Assembly: GCA_016617785.1 (NCBI GenBank) | Contig: JADILM010000010.1 | Location: 806,001-870,000 of the forward strand | Origin: Sporobolomyces roseus | Lineage: Eukaryota; Basidiomycota; Microbotryomycetes; Sporidiobolales; Sporidiobolaceae | Length of the DNA stretch: 64,000 nucleotides | Direction: 5' to 3' | Shown: positions 33,915-46,068 of the stretch, one piece after another | Numbering within the stretch: position 1 is the first letter of the stretch | Layout: every line of letters begins with the position of its first letter | Program-made: the position numbers and the translations under genes | The notes under the pieces: generated by a model | What the model saw: only the letters and a program-made list of their open reading frames with translations | What the model was told of the DNA's origin: nothing | The model's database searches: none

Positions 33915-36123
33915 TCAAGTGCGCAAACCACCCATTTCCGCGTCGTCCTCTCCTTCGGCAAAGTGCGCAGACAGTCCAACATCGCTCGCGACCCTCTCAT
34001 AAGCGTTCCTCCTCCCTGGGCCAAGATGGAAGCCTTGAGCGACGAAATCACTCGCACTGCCGATGCTCGCCTTGAACTTCCTTTGCCAACCTCTCCTTCC
34101 CATTCCTGCTCCTGCTGAACTACCCCCAGAAGAGTACGTCGGTACTGAGATTGTCGACGGGACTGAGCCGAATCCAAAGATCATGCGAGCGAGGAGGTCT
34201 TTTGATCGTTCAATCGCACAAGATATTGAACCGCCGTTGCTCAGCATTCGCTTGAGTTGCTCCTTGAACGCGAGAGGCACGACAGATATGAAAGTGACGG
34301 CGACTAGCTTCATGACGACTTCCTTCGACCAGATTTTGTCGCCGAGTGGAGTCGAGGGATCGGAAGCGGCGAGAGCGACGAGATTTCCGATAGAAACAGT
34401 CGCAAAGTTGAAGGGGAAAGATCCAATGAGTAGAGTGATGAAGAAAGGACCGAGTGGTAGACGGAGTACTCCAGAGATTACCTAGAATCAGAGAAAGGTA
34501 GGTAGGATCAGGGTTAGGGTCAAAATCAGCAGTAATCGAAACCCTTGACTCACGTTCAAGACGCTATAAGGTAAGAGAGGGAAGAAGCGAGCGAGAAGCA
34601 GATGCGAGAAGAGGTCGGAGCTTGAAATGGGTACTGCATTTTGGGCGAAGGGGGCCGGGGAAGCAGAAGGATCTGGGAGCTTGAGTGCACGACGAGTCAT
34701 GTCGAGAGGAGTCGCAAAGTAATACTCAACCTGCGGGGGCGGATGTCAGTATCTGTTCACGAGGCGAAAAGAGCAAGCTCAAGCTCACAAGAGGTGCGAT
34801 AACGAGTGCTATAAGGTAAGCTCCCGTACTTCCTGTCGCAGTCCACAGACACGCCCACCAGGTCCCCATTGTTGTGCCGTATAGCGCTCCGAAGAGGATA
34901 TTGGTGAGTACCGATCCAGGAATCGAAAAACATTGCTTCCAGAGGAAGAGGATAGTAAGGACTCCGAAAAGGTGAAGTTCGGCGAAGAAATTCGAGGAGC
35001 GGTAAGTTGATAGGGTTGCTGTGAGCGCCGGTAGGTCGGCGACAGAGTGGGGGAGGAAGAGTCCTGGTAGTGTGCTGATGAAGAAGAAGATGACGGCGAA
35101 AGAGGAGAAGAATAGGGCGACGAGAATAACGAGTTGAGGAACGAAATCTCGCAACGATTTCTTCGGTGCGGGTAAAGCAGCGAGGTCGGAAGATTCAGAG
35201 AGCGTGGGAGGATATAGAGTGGTGGTAACGGGACGATAAGGATCTGTGATCTCGAGGGATTTGGGAGGACAGGAGTTGGAAGGATCTGAGGTTTCGGATT
35301 CGAAAGTTTCGAGAATCGGATTCGGAGGTTGGTATAGCTCTTTGCGTTCATACTTCGGGCTCGACAGTGTTGGCGGTTGTCCGAGTAAACTCGTGAAACT
35401 CCTTCCTCTTCTCAAACTCATTCTGGTCATTCCCTCCAAACTCTTGCTGCGATTCCGTCCTTCAACCGATTTCAGATCTGCCTCCGCTTCTCCCTTCAAT
35501 CTCCATAACTCTCGCTCTTCCCTTTCTGCACTACTACCTCTCCGACTCGGTCCTGCCAATTGAAACGATGGCACTTCGTCCGTTTCCAAATCCGAGTCCC
35601 GAGGAGTTTGAGGGGGACTTTCTGATCGAGTCGATCCTGTCTCAGTACCCGATGGTGTAGGTTCGCTGTCGTCTGTATCACCGTTGCTTCGTGGTGACCA
35701 ATTCTCTCCCTCATTCGCTCGAACCTTTCCCAATGCAGATCCACTCCCCTCCGTCCCAGCCTTTCCTTTCCCCTTTCCCTGATACTGGTGCTGATCGTGT
35801 AGGAAGCTGTCGAAGTTCGGTAACACAGGAGAACCGGCGAGAGTTGGCGATAATTTCGGAAGGGCGATTGGTACGCTGACTCCCTTTCCAGAATTGATAG
35901 ATCTTGCTCGGATCCTCGTCTGTACCGGTCCAAAGTCTGGCCTGATCGAGAAAGCTGAAGGTCGAGCAACTTGAGCGAGATTTGTCGAGGCCGAGGAGGA
36001 AGCAAAGGAAGAGGAAGAGGAAGAGGAAGAAGAAGGGTCAAGGGGAGCTGACGGGCTAGTGGTAGATGGTCGTGTAGGGGTTTCCAGGAGAGTCTTCAGG
36101 GTTGGGAGGTTCGGCGTAGACAT
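33915..36123 (-). CDS. VTT-domain (SNARE-associated/Tvp38, TMEM41-like) membrane protein
   Basis: Three exons (36123-34789, 34730-34554, 34481-33915) sum to 2079 nt, 692 aa. The first 310 residues are Ser/Pro-rich and disordered, with a poly-Ser run near residue 35. A first membrane segment is VPQLVILVALFFSSFAVIFF. The VTT/DedA domain follows: the re-entrant motif FSIPGSVLTNILFGALYG, the helix TGSTGAYLIALVIA, then RFFPLLPYSVLNVISGVLRL and LLIGSFPFNFATVSIG, with the Arg and Pro residues typical of the family. TMEM41/VMP1/Tvp38 proteins act in Golgi/ER trafficking and lipid scrambling. The C terminus is cytosolic and ends in an acidic stretch. The long N-terminal extension is unusual. Confidence 0.87.
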
Positions 36124-36755
36124 GCTGTGTTTCTAGGAGAGGTGAGATTTCTTTTGGAAGGTCTGTCTACAGGCAAGGTGATTGTGAAGGTTTAGTTGCC
36201 TTGACGTTCTTGGTGTTGCGATGCTTGTCGGGTACAGCGAGATGTTGAGGGCGAGAGAGAGTAAGAAATAGGTCAAAAAAAGCGAGGAATCGCAGACCGA
36301 ACTTCGATCATTCCGCCCGAAAGCGCCAAAAATCGCTTCGAACTTTGTAAGTGCGTATCTGGAACGGGAGTCTGTGAAAGGGAAGTCAGCGTCGTCCAGA
36401 AGACTCGCCATGAAGCCAGCAGAAAATGGATAAATCAGTGTACGAAGAAACAAATTTAAAGCTTTCGCGAAGAAGGAAATACGCTCAACGGGTAGACAGC
36501 ACTCGGCCTACTTGACCAGGACATGGAAGCACGTGACGAAAGGGAGACTATGCTCGAACGGGGAGAGGGGAGGAAGCGAACGGTAGCGAAAGAATTTGTT
36601 TGGGTTTGCAAAAAGGGAAAGCAGGAACATCTGCATAGCTGAACGACGATGTAAGGTTGCGGAGGAGACGATGGGAAACAAAATCTAGAGGATTAGAGAC
36701 GAGAATGTGTAGGTAAAAGATCAAAGAAAACTGGAAAGACACAGAGTGAAAAATT
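36124..36755. other. Promoter of VTT gene and 3' region of next gene
   Basis: About 630 bp with no supported coding frame or RNA gene. Both neighbours are on the minus strand. Confidence 0.45.
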
Positions 36756-39700
36756 CTATGCGGCATCCTTCGACACCCTCTCTATGGTCTCCTCCAACAC
36801 AGCCAAAGCCTTCTGCTCGACTTCGGTTAGGTCCTCCTTTGCATCCTGCTTGACCTTGACGATCTCCCCTCGTACCTCCCAGGCGATTTCTCCAGCCCAC
36901 TCTTCTCCAGCTGCGAAACCTCTCAATTCGTTCTCGTATTCGGTCCATCCACCTCGTAATCCCCAGATCTCGTGAGGAAGTCGGAACGGAAGGGAGCGAG
37001 GGAGACGAGATAGCACGAGGTGCAGTAGGATGAGAGGATGAAGGTCGATGATCGCTGAACGAAGGGTAGGACAGAGAGGATGAGCGGGAGATGGCGAAAC
37101 GACAGTGGCTACGGGAGAGGATGCTTGATTCAAGGTCGAGGGTGCAGGGCCGAGGGCGAACAAGTCAGAAGGCGTCAAAGGTGCGTTTGGATCTGTCGAT
37201 TTCTTTTGGCCGGAAGGTAGAGAATCGGCTTTGAGCGCTTTACCGATGACCTGGAGGTCCCTCATGGCTCGAACACAGACGATCATTGAGCTGAGAGCCT
37301 GTCTTGCTTCCCTCATAGCACTCAACGCTAATCGACTTTCCTTTCCAGCTGGAGGCCCTCCTTTCGTATCGTCCTCGTCGTCTGAAGAGTCGGATTCCTC
37401 GTCAAAGGTTCGGCCCGTTTTGCAGAGTCCACACGAAGGTGCACCCGGGCAAGAGTCGACAGGACCGGCGGAAGGGTGGAATACGACTTGTGGCGAGGAG
37501 AGTGTCGCAGAGAGGAAGGTGACTAGACGATGTTCGAACATCTCGAGATCGGCAATCAAGCGAACGAAAGCGATCGAGGCGGAGTGAGAGGTCGACGAAG
37601 GTTGAGCACTGGAGGCGAGGGTGAGAGCGGGAAGAGGAGGTGAAGGTGGAGGGGAAGGAGTCTTCTTGACACCGCCGAGTAGTCTATTCTTGACGGGTAC
37701 CGGTACCGCCACGCCGAGCGTAGCTGGAGCCGAAGGTTGAGCTGGAGTGGAAGGAACGATGCCATCCTCCGAGATGACCCTAGCTGAGCAACCCAACATT
37801 CCTTTCCACACGGCCGCGATTGCTATCCCAACTGCCCATCGATCAGCGTCGGTTTTCGCATCTAGTCGAGCAAACAGCTTTGAGCAGATGTCGAAGATGA
37901 CTGTCGTTTCTTGAAGCCAAACGGGACCACTCGAGGTTACTGATGAATTAGGGTGAGCGGATGCTAGAGGCGTTGGCGTGCTAGAACGACCGAGTGATAA
38001 AGATCGTACTTGACTCGATGTCCTGACCGTGGCGAGTGGAGCGACATTGAGTCCCAAAGAAGATAATTCTCCATCTCCCGAATTTGCTCTGCCTCGAGTT
38101 CCCCTATCTGTGAAGCCTCCTTCGATCCTGCTCTTCTTGCAAGCTTCCGTGATTGCGCTCTTGTAGCTCGAAACAACCGGGTTCATGACTCGTCCAATCA
38201 ACTCGGTCAGCTTTCCTCGCCAGGGTCGTAACGTCTCCTCGACGAAAGAAGGGAATCCGTTCTCGGCGGCGGCGATCTTGTTGAGGCAGCTCTTGACAGT
38301 CGTGGCACAACGGACGATGTGAAGGTTGTAACGAAGGGCGAGAGGGAAGTTTGAAGCGAAGTGCGAGTCGGAATCTTGTAGTTTCGGATCCTTCGCTATA
38401 GAGAGGGAGAAGGGAACGTTGAATGAGGGGTCGGTCGTAGAAGAAGGTACAAGAAGTAGGGCCGAGAGACGGGAGAGGAAGAGGGAGAGGGATTTGAGAA
38501 CGGATGAGCGAAGTATGGTTTTGAGTAGGTACGAATCGTGAACTGCTCCTTGTAACTCACTGTCACCGTCAGAAGACGAATCATTCCCTTTCGTCAGCTC
38601 TACTTCCTTTCGAGAGGATAGGCAAAGAAAAGAGATAATTTACAGGACCAGCATCTCCCCGAATTCTCGACTCTTGACAACTCTCGGACAAGGTCTTCCC
38701 TTGCCACCTGTTGCTTCTTGAACCGCCGACGAAGGGACAAAGAATGCGCCCTCGAGCTTGTCGGCTTGTTGCCCGGGGGCACCGTGTAGGCTCGGCATAA
38801 AGACCTTGTTGACGGTCTCGCTCAATCGAAGCGAGATTTGCGAAACGTGCGATTCGGCGAGTTGGTGAATTTGAGAAGCGGGACGCGCTCCGAGAGCGGT
38901 AAGAGGATCGTTCTGAGGATAGGTAGGAGTACTGGTGCCAGAGTGAGGGGGAAGATGGGGAGATTGAATTGAAGCGGATCGAACTGGAACGGGGTGAGCG
39001 TGGGAGACGAGACCTACTCCGTTTGAGGAATTCGTGCGAGACTGCGCAGGTTGACTGACTGATTGTCCGAGAGCGAGTCCTCTGACAGCACCCATTACCC
39101 CCTTCTTCTTTGTGGCGGGCACAACTCCAGGTCCCGGTGTAAAAGCGTTTCCTTCGACTTGTGCGAGAGCAGCAGCAGCCGCGATCCCTTCCGCTCGATC
39201 ACTCGATTTACTCCTCATCAGAAACGCTCCTCCTCGATCTTTGACTACCCCTGCACTCTTTGCGATCGCCGCTTGTAAAGGCTTCAAACCTCCTCCTCCT
39301 CCTCCATTCGTGGTCGTACCTTCTCCGTGAGTAGACCACTGAGCGGACGCTGGCGTCAAGCTCAGCCCAGCTGGAGTCGACGTTGACTTGACGGCGGGGG
39401 AAGCGGAACGGGAAGCGTTCGAGAATGCAGACAAAGAAGCGCCAAAGGAAGATCTTCGAATCTTGTCATCTTTGACTTGCGCCTTGTCCGAGAAAGGGAG
39501 TTGTAGGTTCGAGGTGGGAGATAGTTCGCTCGGACTGTGAGTGGTCGTAGGTGGGGTTGGGGGGTCTACGGGTCGATGTTTCGGAGAAGTTGATTTCGAT
39601 TTTTTGCGATCGAGTGCGAGGGGATTCGAGAAGGAGAAGGTCGGAGAGCCAGAATTGGCGATAGTTGGACTCGTCGGGGCAGTAGACGACGGTGAAGTGG

Positions 39701-39809
39701 CCGAAGTCGCTGTGTTATTGGAATTGAGGGAATTGCTTCGAGAAGGGGAAGAAGTTCGGGAAAGGGAGAGGTGAGGAAGAGAGAGGTTTTTCGCGGTTAG
39801 GGCGACCAT
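36756..39809 (-). CDS. Large protein of unknown function (989 aa)
   Basis: Two exons (39809-38644 and 38559-36756) sum to 2970 nt in one frame. About 300 disordered Ser/Thr/Pro-rich residues come first. They are followed by a likely folded helical part: LAESHVSQISLRLSETVNKV, then across the intron LQGAVHDSYLLKTILRSSVL, ALRYNLHIVRCATTVKSCLN and FVEETLRPWRGKLTELIGRV. A Cys-rich spot (CPGAPSCGLCKTG) next to an acidic Ser/Asp run lies further on. The C terminus is helical and charged (KVKQDAKEDLTEVEQKALAV). I do not recognise the family. The helical pattern would fit a tethering or scaffold protein, which is speculation. Confidence 0.65.
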
Positions 39810-40452
39810 CTTAAATTACGAGTGTGAGGTGTACTAGAGTAGGATCGGAGTAGAATGGGAGGGAGTTAGGGGGGGGAGTGCGAGGTTCGAGGGTTCAAGC
39901 GTTCATTCGGTTGAGGTTGGTTATGGAAGATCAGAGTGCGCTTTAAGGAGGTCTATCTAGATCTTGTGATGCACAGCAATCGGCGGAGAACAGGGTGATA
40001 GATCGGTTGAGGCGTGCGCTGTCATGACAGTTTAACTGGCGTCAGTCCCTTTGAAAGGAGAGTAGCAAAACCAGCGGAGAAGCGAGTGGGAGGTGAGTGC
40101 GTACCAGATGTTAACGACAGCTTTGTTCATATAATAAGGTTGACGACTGTTCATGCAGCAGGAGAGGAGTAGTGCTGGGAAGCTGAAGGAAAAGAAAGAG
40201 GAGGTTGACCCAAAGTTCTCGAGTTTTTTCAACAGTTCAATTCGCTGGCAATTCGCCATATCTCTGTCTCTCTCTCTCCCTCTCGCAGATGTTTCTATTC
40301 AAAGTGATGATTCTTTGCAATACAAGGTCGATGTAGCGTTGCACACGACTAAACGAACGACTCTAAAAAGTAAAAAGGGGGAATTACTTCTTCCGCAACA
40401 CAAAGAAAATCAGACACTCCGAAGGCTAATGAAGGTAAGAGGGAGGCAACGC
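39810..40452. other. Promoter of the 989-aa protein gene and 3' region of RPS20
   Basis: About 640 bp; no gene supported. It contains a run of G (39868-39875) and CT-rich tracts near 40261-40285. Confidence 0.45.
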
Positions 40453-41190
40453 TTAGTTGGCAGCGATGGTAACCTCGACCTCAACGCCAGACTCGATCGA
40501 CATCGAAGTCTAATGTAGAGGGTAACATGAAATTGGGTCAATCAACTCCTCTTCGCATCCAGATAGAAGAGTGAGATCGACTTACGATCTGCTTGACGAC
40601 CTCAGCGGGGGACTCGAGGTCAATGAGACGCTTGTGGATCTTCATCTCGAGGTGGTCCCAGGTCTTTGATCCCTCTCCACAAGGAGTCTTGCGGGTAACG
40701 ATGTGAAGACGCTTGGTAGGGAGACGAACGGGTCCCTTGACTCGGAGGTCCTTGTCCTTGGAGCGGTTGACGAGATCAGTGCAGACTATGATCGAGATCG
40801 AGCGAGAGTTGTTGCGAATTGCGAGGAGGCGAGGTGAGGAGAAAGTGAAGGAGTGCAAAGAGGAGAGATTAGCTAAATCGTCCTAATCATGTAGTTGGTG
40901 ACGCTGATACCCTTGACTCCACTGTACTGGGCCCTCCCCATCTCTCCTACCGTCCTCTGATACGCTCATCTCTTTCATCTTGGTTCACTTCCTCCGATTC
41001 CAATCTCACTTCGATCTCTAGCCTCACGCACTTCCACCTAAGCCCGTAGTTGTAATAGTAAAGGTATAGACTTACCCTTCTCGAGGTTCTTGACGTTCCT
41101 CGAAGTGAGGGTGATCCTGATCTTGTGGTTCTTAGCAGCGGGTGCTGATCCCTCCTGGAATTCCTTATCTCCCTTGGCGACGTAACTCAT
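40453..41190 (-). CDS. RPS20: 40S ribosomal protein S20 (uS10)
   Basis: Three exons (41190-41076, 40785-40586, 40509-40453) sum to 372 nt, 123 aa, close to the 121 aa of yeast Rps20. The sequence starts [14 protein letters not shown], contains [17 protein letters not shown], then the uS10 core [20 protein letters not shown] and [20 protein letters not shown], and ends [11 protein letters not shown]. It sits in the 40S head near the mRNA entry region. The first intron (about 290 nt) is the longest in the gene. I looked for a snoRNA there and saw no convincing C/D box pair. Confidence 0.97.
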
Positions 41191-41689
41191 CTTTGCTGGT
41201 ACTTTAAAGTTGCGGGTATGATGAACTTGTAAAGTTGAGCGTTGGCGGAGTCAGCGGTGACCTGGGTGAGGAGAAAGAGCAGAAGAAGAAAGAATTGGGG
41301 AAAAAAAAAGTTCCACTCCTCCTCCAACTCTCTCTTCTCATTCCAGGATCAGGTATTGCAGTTGAGGCTCTGGGCGCTTCAGTACGGATCCCCCGACCCT
41401 GGGCTCAATCAGATTCGCCAAAATTCGCACTTCCCTCTTCAATCCGATTCTCGCTCGCTCTTGCTTCGAAACACTCCCGAGGCTCTCTCTGACTGCTTCG
41501 GTCCTTATCGTAGAGTCCTGTCTGAGCGTCGGTGCTCTGTCATGGAGACGAACGGATGATATCGACCTGAACCCAGCTGCTCAAAGCTCACGTCGCGATT
41601 CAGAACCAGGGGGAAAGCGACGAACCAGCTTCTCGTTTGCGATCACAACTACAGGAAAATAGGGAACCTCACACTCGGATTACGCAAAA
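41191..41689. promoter_or_regulatory. Upstream region of RPS20
   Basis: About 500 bp between the RPS20 start and the stop of the next minus-strand gene. No gene was recognised. No clear ribosomal-protein promoter motif can be named for this clade by eye. Confidence 0.4.
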
Positions 41690-42593
41690 CTAGACGGGAG
41701 GAGGATGCCCGCTTAGATTCTTCCAACTTCAATTTTTCCTTTCTCTCCTTTCCTCCCCTGGTCTTCGCCAATCGTTTCTCCTTTCCTGTCACCTCGGCCG
41801 ATATTCAATACCACCGTACTTGCTGGTAGGAATGACGGGTAAAAGAAGGTAACGTACTTCCAGGCGACGAAGTAAACTAAACTCGTGATCAAATAGAAAA
41901 CCCCTCCGTCGATCGTTTGATACAACAGCACTGTGGAGCCCGCTCAAGTTCAATTTCTCTAGCATCGAAGGTATGTCTGCACGAAGGACGTCTTCACGTA
42001 CTCGCCGAGAGGCAGCCGACTAGGTTCAGAATGAACCTCGAAACAATCGACTTGTGGATTTTCGTCTTCTCGATGAACGGGACGGGCCATTCGATCGCGA
42101 GTACAGAGAGGCCGAGGATCTATCAATCCGGAATAAGTTGAGGTCGCCGGGAGAGCACCGGAGGAGTAAGAAAGAGAACCCCTTACGATGTTCATGATCT
42201 GAAAGATTGGATAGTGAACGATTGACTCGATGAAAACCTCGGCATTGGGGGAAGGTCTATACAGCGGAGGCATATGGTTAGGTTACTCCCTCGGAGGCGC
42301 TCGAGTGGAGACGAGCGCAGAGAAGGAGGGCAGGAGCTTTCATCAAACCTTGAGGACCCAATTCTGCTCCGATGAAATCCCAGAAGAATTTGCGGTGGTA
42401 GATCGCCCAGATTGAAGCCCACACTACGTCTATGGAAGAGCTCACGAGTCAGAACGATGCAAGGACGAAGTACTCTGTCGAGGAGCAAGCAAATCCTGTG
42501 GAGAGACGCGGGAGGACAGCGAGACGAAGACGCACAAGTAGCTGAAGTCAAGGCCAAAAGGCGAGCCCAAGTCGTGAGGATGAAGCGACCCAT
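41690..42593 (-). CDS. Small four-TM membrane protein (basidiomycete DUF-type), frame defect at intron 2
   Basis: Six exons are readable: 42593-42536, 42429-42349, 42256-42187, 42119-42002, 41942-41858 and 41726-41690. They encode MGRFILTTWARLLALTSATY, then VVWASIWAIYHRKFFWDFIG, then IVHYPIFQIMN, LGLSVLAIEWPVPF, IVSRFILNLVGCLSA and LLYQTIDGGVFYLITSLVYF. The order of Trp/Phe-rich helices resembles a small uncharacterised four-TM family common in basidiomycetes. The exons sum to 449 nt, one short of a multiple of three. Exon 2 ends in phase 1 at CAAG|GTTTGA, but exon 3 needs phase 2. A one-base loss at the donor or an unusual splice site would explain this. Confidence 0.68.
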
Positions 42594-42908
42594 TGATGTC
42601 AGAGGTAGAAAAAGGTGAAGAGGGAAGTACAAGAAAATCGCAACCTTTCGTTGTCGGTCAGATTTCGCACAACTTGATTCTTCAGGGATGAGCTATCCGA
42701 TTATACTGATAGATCAGTACGTACCATGCACAGCGTCACGATAGCATCTGCGTCGACCAGCGTTGCGTTTCCTCGAAACCGTTTCAGACTCAAACGCGAG
42801 ACCGACCGTTCGTTTGCCAGCTTTCATAAGGCGTAATAGTTACAACTTACAGCAAAGACATACTCAAAGAAACAGACATAGGTTTCGACGACGCACTTCT
42901 TCTCCAGT

Positions 42909-45707
42909 TCATACCGCTGCCTTCCTCCTTCTCTTCTCCGCCCTCTCGTGCTTCTCCTTTTCCCGTTGCTCAGCCTCTTTCTCGGTCGACTCCATTTCTT
43001 CGATAGTCTCTTGCCCAGGCCCTTCTCGCTTCTCCTTCGCCTCTTCATCCGAGTAGACTTGATCGAATCGCCACTTTTCCGCACGTGAGAAGTAATTCGC
43101 GGGTTCTCTCCCTTCTGCAACAGCTCTCGTCACCAGAACGTATCGTATTGACGATTGACTGCCACGAGCAAAGAGAGAGGATGAATCGTTAGCGCCTCGT
43201 ATACGCAGAGCGTTCAACGAGAGTGGACAAAGAGAGAACGCACGGAGATTCGAACATCGGATCGAGTAGGACGTTCTCCATGATTCGCCTCAGACCTCGC
43301 GCACCAGTTCCCTTGCTGACAGTCATCTTGGCTATCAACCTCAACGCAGGAGTAGTAAATCTATGAATGCGACTGTCAAGTCAGTACGAACGTTTCTGCG
43401 TACCAAACGAATCTGGTCAAGCGGTAGAAGGTTGATCTCACTTCAATTCGACTCCAGAGGCATTGAACAACTCTGTATACTGCTTGACTAGAGCGTTCTT
43501 GGGTTCGGTGAGGATTCGAAGGAGATCAGATTCGGTCAAAGCCTTGAGAGTAGCGAGGACGGGAAGACGTCCTATGAATCTGCGCAGGCGCGAGTGCAAA
43601 CAAGATCAGTAACGAGTGCATCAGATGGCCAGAGAAACGCTGACGTACTCGGGTATGAGACCAAAAGAGACTAAATCGGAAGGTTCAACTTCGTCGAGCA
43701 GATGGGAGAGATCTTGTTGTGAGCTCGTTTCTTTCGATGGCGTCTTAGATTGTGTTGATGCATAGGAGTTAGAAGGAGAAGGAGCGATTCGAGAGGTGAA
43801 TCCGATCGAGCCTTTTGAGATTCGGCTCTGAACAATCTTCTCAAGACCGACACTACGATTCGACGATGTGTCAGCACGGGCTAGACAGGAGGCACAGAGA
43901 GAACGAGAACGTACAATGCACCAGCGACAATGAATAGAATGTTGGTCGTATCGACTGATTGCTCCCTCGACGGACCTTTCTTGATCATTCCGAGTAGGCC
44001 ACGGTTATTTGAGCCCTCCACGACGTTGTAATCCGAAACATTCACCATCGTTCCTTCGAGCATCTTGAGTAAAGCTTGCTGAACTCCAGATCCACCTACG
44101 TCTTTGGAGCCCAAGTTGGAGCTGCTTATTTTGTCAATCTCGTCTATGAAGATGATTCCTCGACTCGCCTTCTCGACATCTCCTCCAGCTTCTTCGACTA
44201 AGCGGGCCACTGATGCCTCGACGTCCTCCCCGACATATCCAGCACTCGTCATGCTCCTAAAACGAAGAGAGGAAAGTCAGCGAAATACGCGAAGCCGAAG
44301 AGAAACGAGTAGAGCTCACGTTGCCTCAACGCTGACGAACGGTACGTCGAGAGCTCGAGCGAGAGTCCTGACCAGTAAGCTCTTGCCAGATCCAGTAGGG
44401 CCGACGAGGAGAAGGTTGGACTTTTCGAAACTTGCTTCCTTGTTCTGGCGAAATTCTAGCGCTTTCGAAGGGGGCTGTCCTCCGCTCAATCGGTTCCAGA
44501 TCCTTTCTCGTTGCTCGAAGACCTCCTTCAGGTTCCTAGTACTTGCAGGACCAATTGCCTTCTGATGGTCGACAAGTGAATCAGATCTGGCGATTGAGGA
44601 AGAGATGCCGCTGTCGAGTGTTCCGAGGGGAGAGGCGGGAGGTTCGCTGCGATTCTCATCTCGCTTGCCCTTCGACTTGTCCTTCTTTACATCCTTCGGT
44701 TCTTTGACGAGGGGCGTTATCGGTCGAACAACGGATCCATCTTGATCTGTGAAGGGCATCAAGAGACTGTCTTGCGCGTGAAGGGCAGAGTCGTAAAGAG
44801 TAGGATCGCCGTGTATCTCTGGATCGTGAGGTATCGATCCTGTTCCGAGGCAAATGAGCTGTCCGCTTTGCTCGTTCTTGAACCATTGTCGTTCCATAAC
44901 GACGAGTTGACGATCTCCTGCATTCAAGTCTCCTTCACTCGTTCCCGCTTTGTCATTCCCTCGAGCACTCTTCGGTTTCGGTTTGATCGTAGCAGAAGCG
45001 GGTTCCGTTTGATCCGAGTCTTTCGCATCAACCTGCACCTCCGAGTTCTTGCCCCAGATTAGATCTCCGTTCGCGAGGTCTTCCGCAGTCGCACTCTTCT
45101 CCCAGATCCGTCGAGCTGACCTCAATTGCTCAGGAGTCGGGTCGAAAGCTGTCCAACCTTTCGAAGGGAGCGACAAGTCATTCGCCAATTGCCCGAGGTC
45201 TGTTGGAAATGTCGAAGGTTGACGCGGCGATGTCGTCTCGAGCGAGGCCAGCCTCGTATAATGGTTGAAGACGCTGAAAGATTCGCAAGGAGTCAGCTTG
45301 CGAGTACAGAGCCTGAGGGAGATAGCCATGAATTACGCGACAGCTAAGACTCGCTTAGCTCGTTCCTGGCCGACGACGTATTCATTGAGGTTTGCAACGA
45401 GCTATAGAGCTCAGGACACAACAGTTCAGCGTCACGGGAAGGACGGAGAGAAGGGTTGACTCACCTCTCTAGGGTTCAGTCCTCGTATTCGTTTCAAGCC
45501 AGAATCCGCCTTTGACTGCACAAACGAGCTTCCACGCGGTCCAGCACCATCTCCAGTCGATGTTCGGGCTCTTGCAGCGGTGGATCGAGTGTGTCGAGGA
45601 GTTCGAAGGAACCGAACGCTCGAGGAGGGAGCGAAAGAGAATGGCGCTAGAAGAGGTGTAGCTTGGTATAGTAGTGTGCTCCTTGATCTTCGTAAGCTTG
45701 CGAGCAT
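42909..45707 (-). CDS. MCX1: Mitochondrial ClpX-type AAA+ unfoldase
   Basis: The N terminus ([20 protein letters not shown] and Arg/Ser-rich residues after it) looks like a mitochondrial targeting peptide. [20 protein letters not shown] matches the start of the ClpX AAA+ module. About 230 residues later come Walker A ([18 protein letters not shown]), the pore loop GYVGED, Walker B ([10 protein letters not shown]), [13 protein letters not shown] and, in later exons, [16 protein letters not shown] and the sensor-2 region [20 protein letters not shown]. The N-terminal zinc-binding domain of bacterial ClpX is absent, as in fungal Mcx1. The long insertion between VGQE and Walker A is polar and partly disordered, far longer than in bacteria. 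The C terminus is a charged helix ([20 protein letters not shown]). Mcx1 promotes haem synthesis by acting on ALA synthase in yeast. Confidence 0.93.
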
Positions 45708-46068
45708 GTAACAGTAGTCGAGAAGCGTAAAAGCGGAGAGAAGAAGGAATGAAAGTGTTTCTCTGTGGGCTCCACTCCGAGTCTTCCAACAGTCGATCGT
45801 AGAGACGTTTGACCGTGATAGACGGCCATTCCAGAAAGAATGGCGTAGATCGATCTCAAGTGAAGAAAGCGACATCAAGCATAACGGACTTTGCGAATCT
45901 CGCACAACTCTCGGAGAGAGTCATGGGAGGGTACAGGTATCCCTTGCCAAAAATGTAGCCCGCGAGACTGCTGTGATTTCATCGACAAGCAAAGCCCCGG
46001 CACGAATGAGACTACAAGTACGACAATTTTTGTTGTTTTTCTTCAGATTCCTCCAATTTCGTTTACGT
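45708..46068. other. Upstream region of MCX1, 3' region of RACK1
   Basis: About 360 bp with no supported gene. Confidence 0.45.

Noticed and set aside
40786..41075. snoRNA in the first intron of RPS20
   Set aside because: AGATGA-like words occur, but no matched C and D boxes with a closing stem were found.
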